64,000 bases of DNA from Phoronis australis (lineage: Eukaryota > Phoronida > Phoronidae). The notes beneath the pieces are model-generated. The model was given only the letters and a program-made list of their open reading frames with translations. It searched no databases and was not told the origin of the DNA. The number at the start of each line of letters is the position of its first letter. Positions within the stretch are counted from its first letter, which is position 1. A program made the translations under genes and the position numbers. Below are positions 58,521-64,000 of the stretch, piece after piece. Location: contig NMRA01000345.1 in NCBI GenBank assembly GCA_002633005.1, positions 205,864-269,863 on the forward strand. The letters are read 5' to 3'.

Positions 58521-61500
58521 AGTGTCTCGTTAGCCAACAACATTCCAGCAGACCGGACTGGCCGTGTCACGGCAGCTGATGGTCGACTAAGTAGAAACGT
58601 CTGTAATATTTTATGTTCTATCAACACTAAGGCAAAAGAGAGTGGTTTCAACTTATATAGTACCTACTTAACGATCTGAACCAATAGCGAATGTGCAAAT
58701 CCGCCATATTTGATTTTGCCGCCACAGTTGCATTGTGGGAAACATATGCTTCTATCGCTAAGACAAGCGAGTGTTGCCGGGTGTTGTTGCAAGGAATGTT
58801 TAGCCCAGAAGCGGTTATAAAGTTATTTTATTTGAATTCTTATCAAAAATTAATTTTAAACGAATATCTAGTGCAGGACTGCAACTGTATTTTATTATAG
58901 AAATGTTTTGGAGATGAATTAAGTCAAAGTTGCCGCACCCCACCTCCGTCGACTGTGACTCCGAGGCCCAGTCTGCAACCTCCGTCAGGTTCATACTCAT
59001 ACTCGAGATTTCGTACTCATAATCGCCGGTGCTCACTGGAATCATACTCAAAAAGTCAAATTTAATGTCGCATTTGAGTAGACTGCAAACGTAACCAAAT
59101 CTGAGAATCGTACTCTACTTCAGTTATGATGTGAAATGCAAAATCATGAAAAGTCGCGCTGATTCAGCGCTCCCTCTATTCGCATCGAGACTAGCAACTA
59201 TATTATCGTCAGCTCTCGCTACAACAACAGGAGCAACGTGGAATGCTGAGTGTTCTGTAATTGTTATCCACTGCCACATTTACTCCTAAAAATAGCATTG
59301 TCAAAACAGCGATTGACGGCATATTGAAATTTTCTTTTATTGCAGTGGTGGGCCGGTGATCCCGGTACCATATCACAGGTCTGCAACCAACATTTTTGAT
59401 GGAGAGTTCCAATTGAACATTTTCTTTGACGGCGGGAGGTCGAATTTCAAAAGTGTGTACCTTAATTGCCAGCGGTGGTCGGTGTTAAGAGCCCGAAACT
59501 TAAGTAGACGATGTTTTTGGGCAGCAGTTGTTGGGTTACTGGTCAACCCCTGTTCTTAGTGTTGCGTAGAACCCAACGTCTTGTAGGCCTAAGTTGATGT
59601 CAAAACTTTGATACTGTATCTTTGCGTTTTATTGGGATGTAACAGGTTTGTTGACATTTGGCGCGTGAGTTAAAAACACTACACGTAGTACGCTATAGGC
59701 AGGAATTCAGAGTTCATCAGTGTATGGGACGGTAAACAAAATCTTAATATCATTAGGGTATTGAAGAATTATCGATGACTAAACTGTTATGTGAAATCTG
59801 ACAGGGAAGCAAATTGTTTTTTTTTTAACTTTCCTCGTCTTTAGGACTAACTTATATTTTAACTTGCCTAGTCGGACAAGTAGAAATGAAATGTAATTGT
59901 CCTGACCTATACGACTCTTGTCCGCTGGTAATTAAACTCAAATTATACTTTTCAAACATATAGGAATGTCGAACATTATACCTGTTACCACAAGCTCAAT
60001 AAACATATGTAAGAGCATACATTACACAAGTTTTAAATTTCGGCACAAGTTTATTGAAGTGGGTATTTTGATTTCACCTGTGAACACGCCCCAAGTTTAC
60101 ATGTTTTTTACAAGCTGCCCGGTGAGCCGTCGACTTTTCCCAATGGACACTTAGACAACCATGCACGTACTAATGATTGACAGGTGTTCGTACTGAATAA
60201 TTTGAACTTAGACAACCAAACACATGATAACGACTGACAGGTCTTCTTATTGAATACTTTGAGCTGTGTAATATTTTATATACATTGTATACAGTATTTC
60301 TTTTTTAATTCAAAGCCAACACCGCACGTGCCCAGCAATTGGACGATGCCACTTTTAGGCAATAGGGGTGCTCAGTCAGGTGCCAAAATAATGAAGCAAA
60401 AATACACCTTGTAAAAAGTCATCAGCCAAATCAAAAGTTCAAAAAACTAGTTTTTAACCACGTGGAGCGTGGACAGAATGTTTGACTTACGCTAATGACA
60501 AGTTGATTTTTTCGCTCTTGACTTTGGTTGGGCGCTTCCATTTTGTGTCAGGAGTGAAGTTATTAAAAACGTTTACCAAGACAGGTACACCGACGCAAGT
60601 TGGCTTGGAGTCACAGTGGACCACGTCTTTTTTATTTCAATGCACATGGTGGTTATGTTTCGTGTACTGTCACGGGGAATCACAGAAAGGTTGGCCACGG
60701 ACGTGATATCCTTGTCAAGCCTGTGTCTCCTTCAATAAAGTGCATGAGAATACGTATTTTACCGCTATAGTAAGGCAATGTCCCGGTTTCACTAAAACTG
60801 GCGTGAGTTCAAATCGCTTAGAACTACGCTAGAACCTAGCTAAAATCAAAACTTTGCCAGATTACGTGAGATACTGCCGTGTATTTGGCTAGAACTATTC
60901 GAATACAAGTGCCTTGGATGAGCTCCTGTATTATCTAAACAACACTTTGTCGATTTGCCATGCACCGCATATTATCGACACTGATGACTAAACAAGTGTC
61001 AGATTTATCCCTGCCACTTCGAAGAAGTTCTGATCGTCCAAATTTACTATAGTTTCCAAAAAGTTAACTTGTCCTGTCGGACAAGCTGCTTGTCCAGACC
61101 AACAAATTGCTGTCCCGGGCAGTCGAACTACCGTTAATGTCGAAGAAACCGTTGCACACGCACTTCAATCACGGCAATCCCCACCCCACAGCTGCTTTTG
61201 ACCCTTGTAATGACTCGTCAACATGGGATTAGCAATCGCCAGTAAGAAGGACTTTAAAAATTGGCGGCAATGAAGTGCAGTGAGTTTGAGTATGATTCGA
61301 GTGTTATCACGGAGATTGGATACCAGGGCCAGGTAAACTATAAGCGCATGTCTTGGATTGTACAAATTAGTATTTTAATAAGATACTGAGAATCTGTAAC
61401 ATATTTTTTCTAGTCTTAATAATTGAATACGGCAGCTAAATATAGTGATCTCTTCTGTATAGAAACTCTCACGCTGCTACTAGGCATACAAACTATCCCA

Positions 61501-61715
61501 GAATGCAACAGAGAGGAACTGGTGTGCGGCATGCGCATTGAGATTTGCACATTCGCTATTGCTAGCATGCACTAGTATGTACTATAAACATGTTGGTGTC
61601 CATGATTAATAACAGGTGACAGTATAAACAAAGAGTGAAGCACTGAGCTCATCATGTTACAACGGAGATGTGACGTCAGCAGCTGTAGAATGTAGGTCAA
61701 GGTGCTGGGTCAAGA
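58521..61715 (+). mobile_element. Right arm of the 38.6-kb TIR family, split by a ~3-kb insert
   Basis: 58521-58595 matches 39168-39225 and 61636-61715 matches 39230-39312, in the same orientation and order. So about 3.0 kb (58596-61635) has been inserted. Near its ends is an 18-bp perfect inverted pair, AATAGCGAATGTGCAAAT (58683-58700) and its complement (61543-61560). No transposase found inside. Confidence 0.55.
60151..60264 (+). repeat. Two tandem 57-bp units
   Basis: Units start TTAGACAACCA at 60151 and 60208 and share GATTGACAGGT/GACTGACAGGT and GAATA.TTTGA. Confidence 0.85.
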
Positions 61716-62149
61716 TTCAGTTCCCACACGAATGTCACATGACTGTGAGCAGCGCTACCCGTTAGTAAAGCATCGTTGCATCCAGCGCCATCTGTTTGTC
61801 GTAAAGGTTTTGGAAGAGCGGGTACCTTTTGCCGCGTGTTCAGCAAAGGGCATTGCACCGACATTTATACGCTATGAAAAATAAGAGGAATAATTTACAT
61901 GAAAACGATATTTTGATTCAGTGATTTTTTTCTCTCGTGTTCTCTCACTTGTAAATCACCGATCTCCAATTTGAATGCAGGCGTCGTGTGGTCGGGATCC
62001 TTTGACTTGAGCATTATAGCCAGTTACTAGTGATGATCTACTTTAGCAGACGATATATCCCGGTCGAAGCTTAGCGTGATAACAAATGTGTAGTAAGCTA
62101 TAATAGTTGCTAAAGCTTAATTTATAGATTCAATTTGTTTTTTTTTTTT

Positions 62150-62490
62150 TGTTTTATTTTTCAACTGGTTTTCAGTAAAAGCATTATTTTACAAAAATAG
62201 CCCGGCTTTTCTTAAAAGGTCACGACCTCCGACCCCGGGCCTCTGACATAGAAAGTAGTTACAAAGCCGAGGCGAGTCGAGAAAGGTAGATCGATTCATG
62301 GAAATGTTTCTCGTTCAGTATGTGGTATAAATAGATTATTACATGTTCTCAGTCGTTATCTCCCTTATCTTGAGCCCTCGTGGATTTTGGAGAATTATCA
62401 CCCTTGGGGCTGACGCCCCTCGGGCGATAATTCTCCAAAATCCACTCGGGGTATAACGGGGGATAACGACTTCGCCATGTAATAATCTAT
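62150..62490. repeat. 160-bp palindrome (62331-62490) plus shared flank
   Basis: The outer words ATAGATTATT (62331) and AATAATCTAT (62481) pair, then ACATG/CATGT, GTCGTTATC/GATAACGAC and GTGGATTTTGGAGAATTATC with its complement around a GGGGC-TGAC-GCCCC centre. The left flank (GACCCCGGGCCTCTGAC, GTTCAGTATGTGGT) matches 37989-38110 inverted. Confidence 0.88.
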
Positions 62491-64000
62491 ATGGATGTGG
62501 TGCCTAGAGCTACCTCAAGGTTGTGAAGAAAAAATTTACAGTGTTGCCAGCGACATTGTGAAATCCCTTTTTCGCAGTGAGACTACATCACCTTAAATGT
62601 AATTCCTTGACTTTATTGGTTTTGTGTACTTGACTCTGTCCTGTAGCAACTGGATTGTTGAAAAGAAGGCAATTTTTATTAGAGTCAAAACATTTACACT
62701 TTTGACTGTATAATTAGCTTTGTATTGTATTTCGAAAACATATTTGGTAGTATACAAGTCTCTGGTTGGCGTTTTATATCTTTTCACAAGGAATATTTTG
62801 AACATAGATGTGTTGCCTGTGACGTAGACAACTTCCAAATGAGACAAAAAATAACATTGTCAAAGATAATTTTACTTTTTAGATGTGTGATTACTTTTGA
62901 AAAACCAGTGCAAAATTTGGTGAAAGAGAAGAAATCCAGAAATTTTACAAAAACGGAATAATACATGGTTGGGGATTGATGTACTAATGCAATGGATTCT
63001 GAGCTCTTTCCATGAGCAGTACAACACAATACATGGATATCAAAAATTAGTGTTAACGTTCAACGGAAAGGATTCGTGTGCGCTGTAAGAGTTACTGAGT
63101 TGCATGATAAGTTTTTATGGATACTTTGGGAGTCCTCTTCTGTGGTCATCTACGGGAAACCAGGTCGCATAGATTAGCATCGTCATTGTTCCCGTTGTTA
63201 TAGTAAAGATAATTGCGATCATTTGTCGGCAACAGATTGACGTGCGCCCGAAGGTGCTATATCCATGTGAACTGTGTTGTTATATCCAACAATGACAAAA
63301 CAAAGGAAAACAACGATGCGACCGATTGGCAATCTACATGCGATGAAATGCTATGGGCAGTGGTAGAGTTTGTCTTGTCATTGGAATGTTTTAAGAAAAT
63401 TGCAAACCCGTTATTTCCCAGGAAAATTTCTGCGGCCTTTTGTTTAAAGTCGTATGAAAAATTGTGGCCACGCCAGTTAACTATCATTCATTTGATATTA
63501 TAATGTATTGCATAAACATTTGATCAACAGAAAATCAGACTTGAATAGGAAATTGCAAAGCATAGCAACTATAACTCAAAATAAACTACATTCCTCGCGT
63601 TCATGTCTAACCCTGTTGACTGGGGAAGATATAATAGGATTTTTGAAAAAAAACTGATCAATGAATGGTATCAGGAAGAGATAACCAGGAAGGGACAACT
63701 AGCTAAACCGCCGTTTTTGGCCTCCTTCCCCGGTCTAATTTCAGGACTTAAGTTTCGTTTAAAAGGAAACAGATGATTTTATCAGAGAGATTAAAGCTTT
63801 TTCTATAGAAGGATATCAAAAAACTCACTTTGCAACCTTAAACAGTGGTGTAATTGTACTTTAAAAATATCGACTTCAGAGCACTCAATCGCAACTTCCC
63901 ACACGCAGTCACGGGTATTTAAGCTTTTCCGTCGATGTATAGATGGCGCAGTAGTCAAGTACTCCCTCATTTGCATATCAAATTTGCATGTGGGAGTTCT
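62491..64000. other. No gene recognised
   Basis: Open frames at 62593-62961 and 63213-63503 lie on both strands and have no motifs or splice support. Confidence 0.4.

Noticed and set aside
1-64000. CRISPR arrays, operons, bacterial ribosome binding sites
   Set aside because: None seen; the spliced gene and the repeats show that this is a eukaryotic nuclear genome.

Overview
This is a window of animal nuclear DNA. It is AT-rich and gene-poor, and is packed with interspersed repeats. One spliced gene can be read with confidence: the 5' part of nup153 (nuclear pore basket nucleoporin), on the minus strand. Its start codon is at 16338. Twelve full coding exons and part of a thirteenth run down to the left edge, where the first RanBP2-type zinc finger is encoded. 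All splice phases agree, giving 2,212 coding bases (737 complete codons). The nup153 sequence and the repeat types (RNase-H LINE, tRNA-derived SINEs, TTAA and foldback elements, degenerate FFSRL-type zinc-finger ORFs) suggest a marine invertebrate, possibly a deuterostome such as an amphioxus or acorn worm. The phylum is an inference that I cannot settle from sequence alone. Nothing here is bacterial or viral.

Layout. 1-16338: nup153, with introns holding two SINEs that have clean target-site duplications (TSDs), three small TIR elements, parts of a fourth family, and a 900-bp foldback element with a 9-bp TSD. 16339-16500: promoter-like DNA (YY1-like, CCAAT and CACGTG motifs). 17379-20845: a 3.5-kb element bounded by TTAA that contains a broken zinc-finger ORF. 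20850-25610: a tRNA-like head, a degenerate ~150-bp core repeat, and a 591-bp element with a 10-bp TSD. 25.6-37.8 kb: mostly unannotatable, with a GTGAGAAT tandem tract, a hairpin at a contig join, a short MITE and old dispersed repeats. 37.9-40.3 kb: a palindromic repeat and a nest of three TIR elements. 41210-41894: a 5'-truncated LINE carrying the RNase H end, whose 3' tail is the tail of the SINEs in nup153. 42-49.7 kb: no gene seen. 49.7-54.65 kb: a decayed, gap-broken LINE on the minus strand (endonuclease, RT, C-terminal Cys/His region). 55-64 kb: no recognisable gene; one repeat split by a ~3-kb insert, and a 160-bp palindrome.

Assembly caution. Eight single Ns and one 697-N gap occur. 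Three near-identical direct duplications (460, ~248 and ~820 bp) abut an N exactly and look like unmerged alleles or overlapping contig ends. One of them falsely duplicates a nup153 exon. Coordinates of repeats are read by eye and may be off by a few bases.
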